DNA of 64,000 nucleotides from Epiperipatus broadwayi (GCA_028023455.1 JAQFVV010006731.1:320001-384000); one strand, 5' to 3'. Shown: positions 11,331 through 26,298, counted from the stretch's first letter. Notes: a model not told the origin generated them from the sequence alone. A program made the numbers and translations.

Positions 11331-12311
11331 ATGTATAATGCTTGTTACAACACTAGCGATAATGATTTACTTTTTACACCATTGCATACTACAATATTTA
11401 TTATTAAATCTTTAGGCTTTCCACTTTGGGCATTCGGATTTATAGGTAACCTTTTATGCATATTAGTATTTACAAAAATGGAGTTGGATACGCTGATGAA
11501 GAAGTTATTTATTCTTTCATCGGGTTGCGATTTTGTATTTGTCAATTTACCATTGCCTCTTGTCTATTATATTTATCAACTTCGTGAAAATCCCCAGAAA
11601 GTCCTAATGTTTTATCTCTCTAAAATGATGATGTGCCTAATGGTAACTTTTGCTGCGTTTATTTTTATTTTGATAATGATAATAACGTCATTCAGATTTT
11701 TATCTATATATTATCCTTTACATTACAAATTATGGATTAATTCGCCTCGAATTAATACAGTATTAGTATTTCTTTTTATTTTATCTTTTTTAGTGAACCT
11801 TCATTTCAAAGATTGCTTGAAACTGGCAGTATTTTGTTATCAGAGGTCTGAATTATGGATTCTTACATTCGATACGAAAATTCTTTATTCAGTAAATACC
11901 ATAGTTTTTAGCATATTGCACGGTATTTGTTTTTGCTACATTCCTTTGCAAACATCCTTTATTTTAAATTTTATGATAATTATTAAATATTACAGGATTA
12001 AGAAAAAAAGGAGGGAAATACAAAATATCCAAAGAGTGAATAATTTTAAAGAAATGAAATACTTGTTTATTTTGCTCAATTCAATGCTCGGAATTCATTT
12101 TGCTGGTACGGCAGTAACAGGGGTGACAGTTTTTCACTTTTTTGTTGACTACTATCTTTTTCCATCGCCTATTAAACTTTACAATTTTTTTTACTACTTT
12201 ATGGTCGCCATGATTATAGAATACGGAAGTTATATATTACCTTTCGTTATTTATTTTTTAGCTCATAAAGAATTCCGAACTGTATCATTGGCTTTGTTTC
12301 ACATCAAATAG
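11331..12311 (+). CDS. Divergent rhodopsin-like (class A) G-protein-coupled receptor, intronless
   Basis: A 326-residue protein with seven hydrophobic spans at about residues 22-48, 58-82, 96-119, 142-158, 185-218, 243-271 and 284-310. This layout and length suit a class A receptor at the plasma membrane. Supporting landmarks are GN at 39-40 (helix 1), Asp67 in the helix-2 core, Arg122 in SFRFLSIYYPLHY at the DRY position, a basic third loop (RIKKKRRE, 222-229), and HKEFR (312-316) starting helix 8. A glycosylation sequon (NTS, 7-9) lies in the short N-terminus. Departures from consensus are Phe in place of the DRY Asp, no CWxP in helix 6, and PFVIY where NPxxY is expected. The ATG has A at -3. 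There are no introns. AATAAA occurs near 12435. The ligand is unknown, and it could belong to a lineage-specific chemosensory or peptide-receptor expansion. Confidence 0.85.
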   Translation: MYNACYNTSDNDLLFTPLHTTIFIIKSLGFPLWAFGFIGNLLCILVFTKMELDTLMKKLFILSSGCDFVFVNLPLPLVYYIYQLRENPQKVLMFYLSKMMMCLMVTFAAFIFILIMIITSFRFLSIYYPLHYKLWINSPRINTVLVFLFILSFLVNLHFKDCLKLAVFCYQRSELWILTFDTKILYSVNTIVFSILHGICFCYIPLQTSFILNFMIIIKYYRIKKKRREIQNIQRVNNFKEMKYLFILLNSMLGIHFAGTAVTGVTVFHFFVDYYLFPSPIKLYNFFYYFMVAMIIEYGSYILPFVIYFLAHKEFRTVSLALFHIK

Positions 12312-13894
<1,583 letters not shown>

Positions 13895-13997
13895 CTATAT
13901 ATCTGACTGTTTATCTCTTTGAATATATATCTGTCTATCTCTCTATCAGTCAATTAGTTAATCTATCTTTCTCTTCTTCTATCTATCTGTTTCACTA

Positions 13998-14075
<78 letters not shown>

Positions 14076-14521
14076 ATTATTTGTCTATGTTTGTCTATCT
14101 ACCAATTTATTTATCAATCATTCTATCTATGTATCTCTTTTTATTGCTGTCTTTATTTGTATGTGTGTCTGTCTATTTGTTTATCTATCTTTATGTTTAT
14201 CAATGAATTGATTAATTAATCTGTACCCATACCTATTTATCTAGCTTTTTATTTATCTATTTACTTATTTTTCTCCATATAAAACTATCTGCCTATCTAT
14301 CTATCCACGTATCTATCATCTATCTTTCTTGATATGTACACACCCATCTGCCTATACTACTTTTGATTTATCTATATATCTACCTCCTCACTTAATTATC
14401 TCCTTTCTAATTATTTACCCACATATCTGTCTGTTTATCACTTTATCTGTATATCTATATATCTGTCTGATATATATATATATATTAATTTTCAGCTTTA
14501 TAAGCAAAGCTAAATCTTCAG
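13895..14521. repeat. Decayed ATCT-rich flank with (CT)n and (TA)n
   Basis: Imperfect ATCT, CTGT and TTAT units extend for about 600 bp. They include a (CT)n run at about 14002-14021 that passes straight into (TA)n to about 14072. It looks like an old, mutated extension of the neighbouring microsatellite. Confidence 0.8.
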
Positions 14522-17500
14522 CTACATAATTGTTTAATATTTTAATTTTTTTTAAAAAATAAGTTAATTTCTATAGTAAGCCAATTTGTTAAGGCATAAT
14601 ACTCAAATGCGAATCTATAAGTTATTTTGAAAAGCTTTAATAAGTTTTAATTACTTTAAAACTTATTTTTAAATATCTTATTGTAATGTTTTAAACTCAT
14701 TTGTAATTGTAGACAATGTTTAATTAGGTATTTTAGGGATATTATTATTTTAAATATTAATAAAGTAATAGTAGACCAATATTGATGGTCAAAACTATTT
14801 TAATAAAGGTACTAGTGTATAAAAATCAATGTTAGAGTTAATCTTCAAAGGTAGGTTTGAATCTTTAATGCTCATTATTAGCATTTAAAGTACTTGCTTT
14901 TGTAAATGCATTTTATTTAAGTTGTTTCTTAATAAAAGTATATTTTTCTTACTGTCAGTTGAAAAAAAATTAAGTCAACTAAATAAGTTTTAGTTAGTTA
15001 ATTAAAGAAAATAAAAAAATAATGTAATAGTAAAAGCTATTAATTTTAAATAAAAGCAAGCAGTGGTAAAGATGTGTGTGTACATGGATAATAAATTTCA
15101 ATTTGAATAATCTGTTGCAATGTTAGTTATCTGTAAATATTTATTTTAAAAACCATTATTTATTATCTTTTCTTATTAAATATTGTATAAGTGTTTTAAA
15201 AATGTAAATTAATGTTTTATTTAAAAATAATGTAATTTGTTTTACAATATTTTGTTTTATGTGTATTGTAATAATTTTTAGTTTTATAAATAATTGTGTT
15301 AAAATGTAATATTTTTAATTAAAAGTTTAGATAATTATGTAAGTATATTTTTAGTGATGTCTCCCAGGATATCAATAACTCTCTAAACCTTAATGAATTA
15401 TGGTCAAGGAAGGGGTTGATCTAAGTGTCAATTTCATCAAACAAAATCAGCTACATGATCAGCAATATAAACAGATGGCTGGTTGTACACAATTGTTTAT
15501 TTATTACTTGTTACTTTAATACTTTCTACTTGAATTGCATAATTTTACTGGGAAATTTATTGTTTATAACAAGTTTTTATTTTGCTTAAAGTTAAACATG
15601 TATTGCAAACTAATTTTCTCTTCCTGAAGTTCTAAGTTTTGAAATTACTAAAAGAAGTTTAAAATCAACATAATCAAGAAATGTTTAATACTTATGGTTG
15701 AATGTTTTATATACTAAAATATCAATAATGCTATAGATTTTATCCCTATTGCTGGTATTTCAAACCAGTTGTTAATAGTGTAAAAATGGTTTTATTCATA
15801 ACCTTATCATGTGCTGAAAACATTTGTTAAAAGGCTTTAAAACATTTGAATATTCTTCAGCAATGTGTTTAAAAAAGCTTTTAAATTTTTTCAAAAAAAT
15901 GGTTTTCTTTGGAATTGTTTATCTTTTGCATGAATAGATTATTTAATCTCAGATAAAAGAGCATGGTTAATGATAATGAAATTTTATAAATTTCTTAATT
16001 GAATTTTAAAATAGCACTTATTTGCTTATCATTAGTAAAGCAGCAGGATAGCAATTACTCACTTGCAAAAAGTTAGTTTTATATCTATTTCATATTAGAG
16101 TCAGGAAAGATACAGATTTACTCTATTGCTCTGAAAATATATTACATGACTATGTACTTGTTAAAATAATATCCTAAAATATTAATGGAATATTTGTTTG
16201 AAATGTCATGATTACATTAAAATTATTGCTTGACCAAAATAACTGAAAAATCATATTTTCTATGACTAAAATGTAAATATTCTTGAATTATCATTTTTTA
16301 TTCAAGTTTATTCTGTACTTATTATATCTTATTACAAATCTACTCTACTATATCTTGTCTTAGTTTTTAAATGTTTTATTCTATAATGGAGTTTTATTTT
16401 TACCAATGAGATAAATGTTTCTTATATTTTATCTTCAATCTTTGTTTTCAAAAGAGATAATAAAAAATTTTAAATTCATATAAAATGGTATAGATGCATC
16501 ATTATTTTTGTGCTTTATTTGATATATTCTTTGTGAAATTTGAATGACCAGTAATGTATTTTGTGCTCATGTTCACCAGGAAATCTTGATCACTAAAAAT
16601 ATTTGAATGCTGTATCAGTAATTTGTTTTCTGTGTTTTAACAAGTAAAAAAATTATTAGCATTTGCAGAATTATAACTACAGAGACTATATCCTGTTGAA
16701 TAGTAGAATATTCAGGATGAATAACTTTTATTTATTTATTTTTGATAAACTGGGTATAATTTTAAGTTTTAGTATTATGCTATTGCAATTTACCATATAT
16801 TTTATTTTATTTATTTTATTCAGTTTGGCTGATATGATTTTAAGAATCACTTGTAAGCTATATTATCCAGAAGTTCACAAAATATTTACCTGTTATAACA
16901 TTATATTCTTAAATGTTATTTTTCTTTTTGTATGAGGTATTTATTCATTTGAATGTATATATTTATCCTGAAGAAGGTGAAGATGGTGTATATTTTTATT
17001 GCTTATTTATAGACATGCTTTTCTTAAAATAGATTTTGCAAATAATATTTACATTATTGGTTATATACATTAGTTAATTAATGTACTATTTATTTAAAAG
17101 ATGACAACATTAGCCTCTCTTTCATTTTTGATTGTACATGCTTATTTTACCATTGTGTTTTCCAAGTGATTATATAGCTTTGTTTCTTTCTTGTGATATT
17201 TATTGTGCTAGTACATGTTTTATAAAGAGAAACTAAGTCTCTCTCTTATTATAGTAATAAGTTTTGTGTCTCATATTGAAGTGTAAATTGCTTTATTTAG
17301 GGTAATTTTTATTATTCCTATTATATATTTTATAGTTCATTCTCATTATTTGTTGCCCTCAAATGTATTTTTCTCTGAATTCATGCAGTCATTTATTTAG
17401 TATTGCCTTATTTATATTTAAATCATGGTTATATTGTATCATATATTTTGTATTAAACCATGCATGATGTACTCCCATGACTATTTTATGGTAAATGATA

Positions 17501-19139
17501 TAATAGTTAGTTTTGAGGAACATCATCTTTCTCTTCTGTTGCATTTTGTAGTATTCTTAGTGAAGGTTGTTGATTGTTTTTGTTGTGTAGATCTATTGTT
17601 CTGCTTTGCTGGTATTATAGGATGTAAAACCAGTAAACCCTTAATTTGGAAATTAAAATTGTAATTTTTGGGCCTCAATAAATGATATGCATCTCCTTCA
17701 GCATTTATCTCATTGCTGGATTGGTAAATAATGTTTGAGGTTTAAATGTATTCTTTATGGGATAATATAATGGTGATTGTAGTGTAAAAATGGAGAACTT
17801 CTTATGGTAATATTAATACCGAGAAATACTTTTATTAAACAGACAAAGTTAATAATAATCAAGAATTAATTCACCTATAAATTTATTTTTATTTTATCTG
17901 TAAACTTTGAAATTATATTTCTCCTCTGCAATTGGATTCTGCTGAATTTTTTTAAAATAATTTACCTTCTGGTGAGATTGTAGATTTCCAAATTTGTTAT
18001 CTGTTCAATGTCTTTATTGTTAAAATAAATGTTTTTATTGTTAATTTTGGTTTCATAGTCTTTCAGTCATTACCTTCACATATTGTCCAGAAATCTTGAT
18101 ACTATCTCATTTATTATGGAGTTATCTTTTCTATTGAACATTAGAAGTACATAGACATATAAAATTTAGTATAATAATCATTTTGTTAAAATGTTTATGT
18201 AGATATTAAGAAAGCATCTAGGAAATACATTTTTCATTTTCTTAACTATTGAATGATCACTTTAATTAATTGCATTTATTAAAAGAAGACTGCTTTAGTG
18301 ATAAAATTATTTTCTTTATTTAGAGGATTATTATTATTGATTAATAGCTTATAAGTTTAAATGATAAAAGTATTTATCCCAAACTCATAAAAAGATTTAG
18401 TATGAATTGTTAGATGGTATCCTGAGTGGCCATAAAATCCCCTATCCACTCATTATATGTGAATGCTATACTGGGATATTTTATTTCAAATTAAGTGTTT
18501 TCATGAATTTATTTTAATTAAAATATTTTATTTAAAATTTAAATTATTGGCAGTTAAATAGACATTATTTTATGGGTAAGAGTATGGTTCCTCATTTTAT
18601 TATTAGGATTTCATTCATTACCCAATGATCCTCAAATGAAAAGAGTAAATGTTTAGTATTGTAAAATGTTAATTACAGAATTCTGAGATTTTAATATTAC
18701 ATAAATGAGTATGGAAGAAATTGTTTTGCAAAAGAAATTCATTTTGAGAAATAATGTGGCATAAATGTTAGAAAACATATTGTTTTTCATTCACAAACTA
18801 AATGTGGATCTGAACATGATAATGAGATGTTGATGATTGTTATTAAAAGTGATATAGTGAGAATGGTGTAAGAAAGAAGAGGTCTTAATATAATCTAACT
18901 ATATACATCCAATATTAAAGGCCTCCCTGTAATGTGTGAGTGTTGTCCTCTTAAAATTTGCTAAATGTTATGGATTATATTTACAATGTTTATTAATTGC
19001 AATTTTTAGCTTTGTGGCTTCCTTTTGTTGTAACATATAGCATTTGGTAAACTCCTCTCAGCTTAGCCTACAGCCCATAGTTTATTTTAGTGTTTATTAT
19101 CATTTTTATATTTTAGGCTATAATTTATATACAAACTTT
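14522..19139. other. Long gene-free AT-rich stretch
   Basis: About 4.6 kb with no recognisable domain, inverted repeat or RNA gene. The open frames at 16663-16935 and 17425-17664 are hydrophobic and low-complexity and match no family I know. They are not called as genes. A less AT-rich patch at about 15360-15490 has no identifiable content. Confidence 0.5.
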
Positions 19140-19954
19140 TACATCTGTCTATCTGATTAATATCTAATTATCCAATTATTTTTCTTTCTTATTTTTTAAT
19201 GTATCTATTATATACATGTTTATGCATCTATCTATCTATTCATCTATCTATAATTATACAACACTTTATTTTGTGTCTGTCTAATTATATCTCTATCTAT
19301 ATATTATAAACTATCGACCTAACTTATCTACTTATTTTCCCATATATATTTATTGATTTATTTATCTATCTACCTATCTATCTCCCTGACAATCTTTCTA
19401 TGCACCTATCTTTTTCTCCCTGTCTATATCTAACTAATCTATCTACATATTATTTACCTTTCTATCTATATATTATATACTCATCCTTGTACATATCTAT
19501 TTTATCTATCTGTATTTAAAGCCTTTGTCCATTCTGGTTGTTAGAATTTATTTCCAAAACTTCTTGATTTATATTGTTCAATGTTCTTCCAAAATTTTCT
19601 GTCTACTTCTATTTTTGTTTAATATTTATTCTCCACAGCCAGATAAAACAATGTAAATGGTTTAAATTTTAACAACATTTAGAGGCACTGCATGGGTTAA
19701 ATATATACTTGTGTATATTAAATTCCAGTCCCACCATTCTAAAATTGTTAAAGGAGTAATATCTGAATCATATTCATGTTTTATATGAGCTCTTTATTTG
19801 TCTGCCTATTTACATATCTTATATGACTAGTTACTTAACTATCTATGTATCTGTCAATATAAATATCTATATATTTCTATCTATCTCTTCATTTACTTAT
19901 TTCTTATTTTATCGATTTATTTAACTATCTACCCACCGACGTATCTATTTATAT
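19140..19954. repeat. Degenerate ATCT-type microsatellite region
   Basis: Scattered short runs of TATC/ATCT (for example 19227-19250, 19362-19382, 19860-19885), like the decayed flank at 14 kb. The LTR retrotransposon's left LTR begins at its right edge. Confidence 0.7.
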
Positions 19955-20968
19955 TGTAATGGTCAAGTTTTGTATAATCAGCCAACAAGAACAAAAGACT
20001 AAGCAGGGACTCTCAACCAACAAACACTGAGTCACCCCCATGCCCCCTAGTTTAAACTCCTACTTGGGTTTACTAGCCTCAACCACCTGATTAACTCCTT
20101 GACATCACCTAACTTCTCTTCTTCATACAGCACAATGTGGCTCAGGGGTTGGCATGGGCTCTCAATCTCTCAGGATTCTCCAGTACTAACATTGCTTCCA
20201 CACAGACAGCTATTAATTCTTTATTTCAATACACCATTGTTATTATTTAATTGAATATTCACAATTATATCAGGGCTTAGGTTCGATCATTAGGTTACAA
20301 AATGTGGATGCATTTATTTTCTATTCTACAAATTCTGGTTAAATAACATTTTATAATAATACTTAAATGATAAATAAATAAATAACTCTGACTCACAATG
20401 TTCACATAATTTAATTAAAATAATATTACTTTATTACAATATTGACATAATAGAGAGAAATCACTGACAAATATAAGGTTGTGATTACCTACTAGCTTTT
20501 GCAACTTTTCTGGAAGATAGTGGTGGCTTATAATAGTTGCATGTGCATAATATGCTTTATTAGAGAATATTATTCATCATCAATCCATTACAGGTTTGAA
20601 TTTATGTTTAACAACTTATTTGATAGGAGAGTCACTTGTGTATGGGTTCGAGTTTAATTTGCCCAGGGTTGCTAAGATTGTATGGGAAAGCAAAAGGTTA
20701 ATATTAACTAGAAGTTGCAGTGCTATCTAGAGAGTGGAGTCACTGGAGTAAAAAATAAAGTTGATCAACATGTCAATCTGAAGTTGGGATTCATCACAAA
20801 AGGGGTGGATATCCTTGGTGCAGAGGTGAACCTGCTTCTAATCAAAGGCACATGCCATGGAGAGCACTACAAGGTGCAGAAATCCAGAATTTGGAGTCAT
20901 GAAAAGTCTTCAGCTCTTGTAGAACCCAGAATGTGGCTAATCTATTGATTAGAAACCCAGACAAGGCA
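19955..20968 (-). mobile_element. 3' LTR of minus-strand LTR retrotransposon
   Basis: About 1014 bp, matched in the same orientation by 27882-28896. Both copies begin TGTAATGGTCAAGTTTTGTA and end AAGGCA, so read on the minus strand the LTR is TGCC...TTACA with TG/CA ends. A minus-strand AATAAA lies near 20221 in this copy and near 28141 in the other, consistent with transcription leftwards. Directly inside the element (20969-20985, minus strand) is a purine-rich AAGGAAAAGA, which fits a polypurine tract. The right boundary is tentative because a CTTATGA word just beyond CA is also shared. Confidence 0.8.
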
Positions 20969-21137
20969 CGTTGTCTTTTCCTTATGAAGTTTGATCACTT
21001 GTATGCATTAACTGTACAGAAATATATGGAAATTCAAATAATAATACTAATATGACCATTGCCACACCTGTAGAGGGATAGAAACAACAATAACTAAGCC
21101 CTTCTCTCATATGAGTAAGCATTAAGAAATAAATTTA

Positions 21138-22097
21138 TATATATATACACACCTGGGTCTCATTTTATGCAGTTTATTTTAATGTGATTTTGAAGTTATG
21201 TGATTCATGTTTCTTCTTAATATCTTTCATATTTCACTATATTTATTAGATATCAAGAAATTTAAATTATTAATAACTTATTTTGACTTTCCTTTTTTTT
21301 CTTCAAAAATATAACGTTATATTAGCAGCTAACATAAATATGGCCTGAAGCTGTATTTAGAATATTAGCTTCTACGTAAATAACCTATTTATACTAATGA
21401 GTAAATAATAATAATAGATTTATACATATATCACAATAAATATTTAAAAAATTTTAACTTTTAAAAGATATTTTGTTATATATAACAGAAATAAATGGTC
21501 TTTTAGATTTTTAAAATAAAAAAAATAAAGATTTTATAAACTGAAAATAATATTTCTAATGATAATGTATAATATTTTTGTTTTGATTGCTATCTCATTT
21601 TTTTTAATATAGAAACAGAAAACCATTAACACAGCTCAAGACTGAAAGTGGCACTACAAATCTGGGCATAATTGCTGAGAGATTCTTGACTTTTGTTTAA
21701 GGAGAAACCACAATATATCACATCACATCAAATCAAATCTGATTTCTTACCAGTTTACAACAAATGCTAGTGGTAATGATTAAAATGCATATGAAAAATA
21801 TAAAATTAAATACTGTAGTTAATAAAAAAGGTTTTCTTGTATTAATTTTTTTCAAATATTTAAATTTTTTTATTAATCATACTTTATTTGCTTATTTTTT
21901 TAATGTGAATTTTAAAGTAATTTTTCCTTCTTGCTTTGCTTTTATGCGAATTCCAAAAAATTAAGAACCTATCCCCCATTTTTCAAGGTAAGTTAAGTCT
22001 ATTTTTGTGCAATTTTTTTTTAATGCGGGTTTTTTTTCTTTGGAACCTATATACCACATAAAACAAGACCCAGGTGTGTGTATATATATATAAAACA
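21138..22097. mobile_element. Non-autonomous TIR element, ~0.95 kb
   Basis: The left end CACACCTGGGTCTCATTTTA and the right end (complement) CACACCTGGGTCTTGTTTTA form terminal inverted repeats of about 25-40 bp. Each is capped outward by a TA run, as expected for insertion at TA by a Tc1/mariner-type transposase. The interior (the frames at 21764-21964 and 21983-22177) shows no transposase motif. It lies inside the LTR retrotransposon relic, so it inserted after that element or came with it. Confidence 0.65.
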
Positions 22098-22135
22098 AAA
22101 AAACACAAGTTAAAAAACTTGCTAATGCTTGTATT

Positions 22136-22411
22136 TATGATAACAGATGGCGTTCTACCAAAAACACCGTCAAGCATAGTTTTCTGTTTACATAAACGTC
22201 AGAGCGAGCATTCACTATCTTTAACTTTAATTCCACTTTCAGATCATGATTTCAAGCTATTTGCTATCATCAGTGAAAGACAGCAAATAGCTTGAAATCA
22301 TGATCTGAAAGTGGAATTAAAGTTAAAGATAGTGAATGCTCGCTCTGACATTTATGTAAACAGAAAACTACTCTTGACAGTGTTTTTGGTAGAACGCCAT
22401 CTGTTATCATA
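22136..22411. mobile_element. Long hairpin (fold-back MITE-like) element
   Basis: Arms of about 130 bp (22136-22265 and 22282-22411) pair almost perfectly around a 16-base loop. The outer end is TATGATAACAGATGGCG, matched in complement at the right end. Flanking TA dinucleotides permit a TA target duplication. There is no coding capacity. RNA from either strand would fold into one long stem, so it is a possible small-RNA source. Confidence 0.85.
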
Positions 22412-22422
22412 TATATATATAT

Positions 22423-24144
22423 ATTGTACCTATATTGATATAGGCACATATAATTTTATCTAAAATTATTATTAAAGTAATCTTTCATAAAAGAAAAACA
22501 TAAAATTAAATGTTGAAGAGTTTATTGCAGCTTGTTTTCGAAAAGATAAGAATTAAATAGTTTTCTAGCGTTAGTTTTTGAAATAAAAAAAAGCTACAAT
22601 TAATTAATCAAAAGGGGGGAGAGGGAGTCTTGGTTTGAGAAATGAAACTAAAGGTTTACAAAAGGAAATAAATAGTTTTTATTAGTATTCGTAAAAATAT
22701 AATTTAAAAGGTTAAATATACAAATCTCTTTTCATTCAAATTTAATTAAAGAAAAAATAATGTTAAAACTAAATAGTAAATTGTATTAAAAATATATGTG
22801 CATATATATGTGCGATGTATGCGAAATAAAAGAAGATTATCATTAAAAACACGGCAATGGCTATTAATAAAATAAAACAACACGTTTTATTGCATGGCTA
22901 TTACTAATTAAGCAATCTTCCAAAACACGTTTATCAAATGATTATCATTGGAATTTGGTAACAGATCTTTGCCGGAGATATTAGAAAGACAACAAGGCGC
23001 AGGTATAAACAGACCTTTTTTTATCGGACAGTAATCAGTTCCACAAATTAATTGAGTGAGATCAGTTCACAAAGTAATTGAGTAGTGCAGTTCAGAAATT
23101 AATTGAGCAGTTAACAAACAAACTGCAGTGTTGAGAAGATATTGGGAATGCACGTTTATCTCCAGCCCAGATGTCCGAGAAAACAGCAGATCTGCCCGTG
23201 AAATAATGTCAGCTTAACATCTTAGAAAATCTCCGTCAGTATCTATTTGTCTCCGATAGTAATAATCGTGAAAATCAGGAAACTCAGCAAGGAAACATCC
23301 CAGCCAGCTGGAAGCATTCATACTGGAACCATTCATACTGGAAGAAACAACAAACAAGAAGAAAACAAAGTGTTAAATCTACGTTCAAAATCCTAGGTAA
23401 AACATTTGCTTATTTTCGTTTATACTGTAATAGCCATTGCATTTCATTAATTCGTGCAAATCCTCCAAGAGTCTAATTATATGAACTCAATATCATACAT
23501 AAATGAACTATTGATATGTGTGTGATTAAGTTTCAAATGCTATGTAGTCCTTTATTATCATTATTATGTGTGTGCATGAGTTAATATGTGCATGATCATT
23601 ATATCAATATTTATTAGTTAAATTAGAGTGTTCTGTTATTGAATCTATAGGAATATTTAGACTATTTAGAAATGTTAATTTAAAATATGCGTGTGTTTTA
23701 TTAGAATTATAAAATGTTTAAATTTAGTAAATAAATGTTAGTTAATAAATTATCTTTCAAATTAAACTTTATTTGTTGGTCAATTCTTTTTATCAATTCT
23801 TTTTACCAAATTCTTTTATCAATTCTTTTTATAAATTCTTTTTTACAATTCTTTTATCAAGTCTTAACCACTAATTATGTATAATCTATTAGTGATTACA
23901 AACAGCTGAACTAGTCGTGGATTTAGGCGTTGGGTTAGTAGCTGGCGCCCGTGTTTATACACAAACAAAAAAAAGTGCTTTGGATGTGGTGTTCAACTCA
24001 ACAGCCGAGAAGAAGCTATGTCCTGGAAATGTAATGTTAGTTATATACTTTATAGCTATCGTTTGGGCATACATACTCTCCGAGTATGTTATTCTCTGCC
24101 TAAGAGACCGGTGTTTTGAATCCACATATTCGAACATGGTTCAA
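22423..24144 (+). mobile_element. LTR-like element, copy 1
   Basis: Begins TGTACC and ends GGTTCA, and lies in (TA)n on both sides. A diverged copy starts TGTGCC near 59950 and also ends GGTTCA near 61458. Shared landmarks in order are ACACGTT-type words after ACTAATTAA, TTGCC(G/A)GA, a TTTTATCGGA word, CTATTGATATGTGTGT, ATATGTGCATGATCATTATA, repeated CAATTCTTTTTATC, and TGGCGCC (23944 here, 61326 there). TGGCGCC is a common retroelement primer-binding start, so the part before it could be a ~1.5-kb LTR and the remainder leader sequence. Alternatively the whole TG...CA unit is a solo LTR. No gag or pol follows. The frame at 23917-24186 is not conserved in the other copy. Confidence 0.6.
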
Positions 24145-26298
24145 TATATATATATATACACACGCATCATGATTGTCCCCATTTAACCATTTATGATTCA
24201 TTTTAATAATAAAATAATCACAGTCACAATATCTATTCAAATAATCTTAAATCTAAAATATAATAATCAAATAATGTTCAAGTCTTGGGCCAATTATTTA
24301 TACTTAGAATGAGCTGATATCACAATTCATTACTTGCTATAGTTTATATGTGAATTGTGGTTGAACTTTATACAAGTATTATATTATAACAATAAGCAAT
24401 GTAATACGTAAGAATGTGATTAATGTTACTTCTTGTAATGAAATATTAATTATGTTACCTCTTACATTGTCAAAATATTAACTTATAAATATTACTGTGT
24501 TTACAATAGTTTTATTATAGAGGATCATTATTTTATCAAGGAGCATTATCAATTTGGTGGTATGTGAAGTAACAGTTTAAATAAAGTACATTTTATTATC
24601 AATATTAATAACAATATTTTTAATGCATAGTTTAGGTCACATATATATCGAGCAATAATAAATATCCAAAATAATCTAAAACACTCACCATCCTTCATTG
24701 ATTTTATACATAATTCTAAGAACTTAAAATAACTCACCTTGATATGATGGGGGGGATATAATAAGAGAAACTTTAAAACAATTTATACAGCTTGTTATTG
24801 TTTTACATGAGAAAGTTTAAGCTTAGCATCTTCACTGCGCATTCCCTCCCTTGAGACTTTGAGAGCAGGCAAGACGTAAACATGTTTAACTAATTAACAT
24901 TTCTTACTCCATCATTCAAGGTAATATACATAAACACATTTGCAAAATATATAGATTTTAAAATTATTAAAATAATTAAGCCATCAGATTTAACATGAAT
25001 AAATGTGAGATAAATATATACAATTTATGAGTTTAAGATGAAAAACTGAGTAATATTATATATAGTTAAGTTACAGTTATAAATTAAGATAAATTAAACA
25101 ATTTACTAGCATTAATTGCTGACTTTGGGACCTTTATGAACATGTAGATGGATTCCTCTTTGGGATTGCATTAGGATGGTAGGATATCATTTAAGCTACA
25201 TCTTGATGGAACTTCTTGGGCTGCCAAACTTCACTGATGACATTGGAGAAGCTGATGCCTCACTACTCACTTATGCTTGTAGGGAAGGTTAACATAATAA
25301 TTTTCTTTTTAGGCAGTGTAATGAATATCTTCTAGCTAATATATTTTACTTAGAAGATCTGGAGTATGTGGCAAAATTCTTTCTATTAAAATCCTGGAGA
25401 ATGCATGAATTTAATTTTAATATAATAACCAGAATAAAAATTATCATCATAATGAAAATTATAATGGTAATAATTAAACACTGCCCCTTTCAATGCTTAT
25501 AAATCCCATGTTATTTCTGGGAGTTACGGAGTTTACTTAATTGATTTCAAATCCATTATGCTAATTACTGTTCAGTAACTCTTCACTTCCTCATTCCTTA
25601 TATATCATTCAGTTGGGGTCCTGATGATTGTATTTTATTTTCTATCTAACACCTTAAACCTTCTAAAGGTGTTAAACTGTAACTATTTTACTTGATGGTA
25701 TGTGTAGATAGAGAACTATGGCACTTACATTTCCTTCCTTAATGGCTATCTATCTCTCTCCTATTGTATAAAATATTTTAACATTTTTAAATTGATTTTT
25801 AACTTTTATAAAATATAATTTTCTTTAAAATGTAATTGCATGACTTAAATAATTAACTTGTAACTCTAGGAAAATGATGCAATCTTGTACGTGCACACAC
25901 ACACACCTATTACTAATGTGTGCAAGTTTTAATAATAAATTATACATATACAATAAGAGATATGTTGATTTAAATAAACATTAAGCAATTATATCTGCAT
26001 ACAGATATATACTGCTTCACATCTACCAAGTTAGACTTGGTAAAAATAACCAAAAAAGGAACTTGCTTCCTTTTTACAGTGAATGAATAACCACAGGGTG
26101 TGCACTTAATGCTGGAGTGTTAGTGTGTATTAGTTAATTGTGCTTTCTTACTACATTGTTCTCTCTATTTTATTTTATTTACACTATATTCTTTACCTAA
26201 GTTTTCTCCTATTCCTCAAATTAATGTTAGTTTCTAAAGGTTTGACATGTGGGTGATTTCCTCCTGAGTCATATAAAGTTTATCATTGTATGACTACA
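24145..26298. other. Interior of LTR relic without recognisable pol
   Basis: Expected position of pol on the minus strand, but no reverse transcriptase, RNase H or integrase motif is visible in any frame. A less AT-rich patch at 25105-25300 has no clear identity, and a small hairpin (CACCTTTA-type arms) lies near 25650-25675. Either pol has decayed beyond recognition or this sequence is unrelated. Confidence 0.5.

Noticed and set aside
16663-17664. Two hydrophobic plus-strand frames that could be membrane proteins
   Set aside because: T-rich composition alone yields Phe/Leu/Ile-rich frames, and there is no family motif or codon signal.
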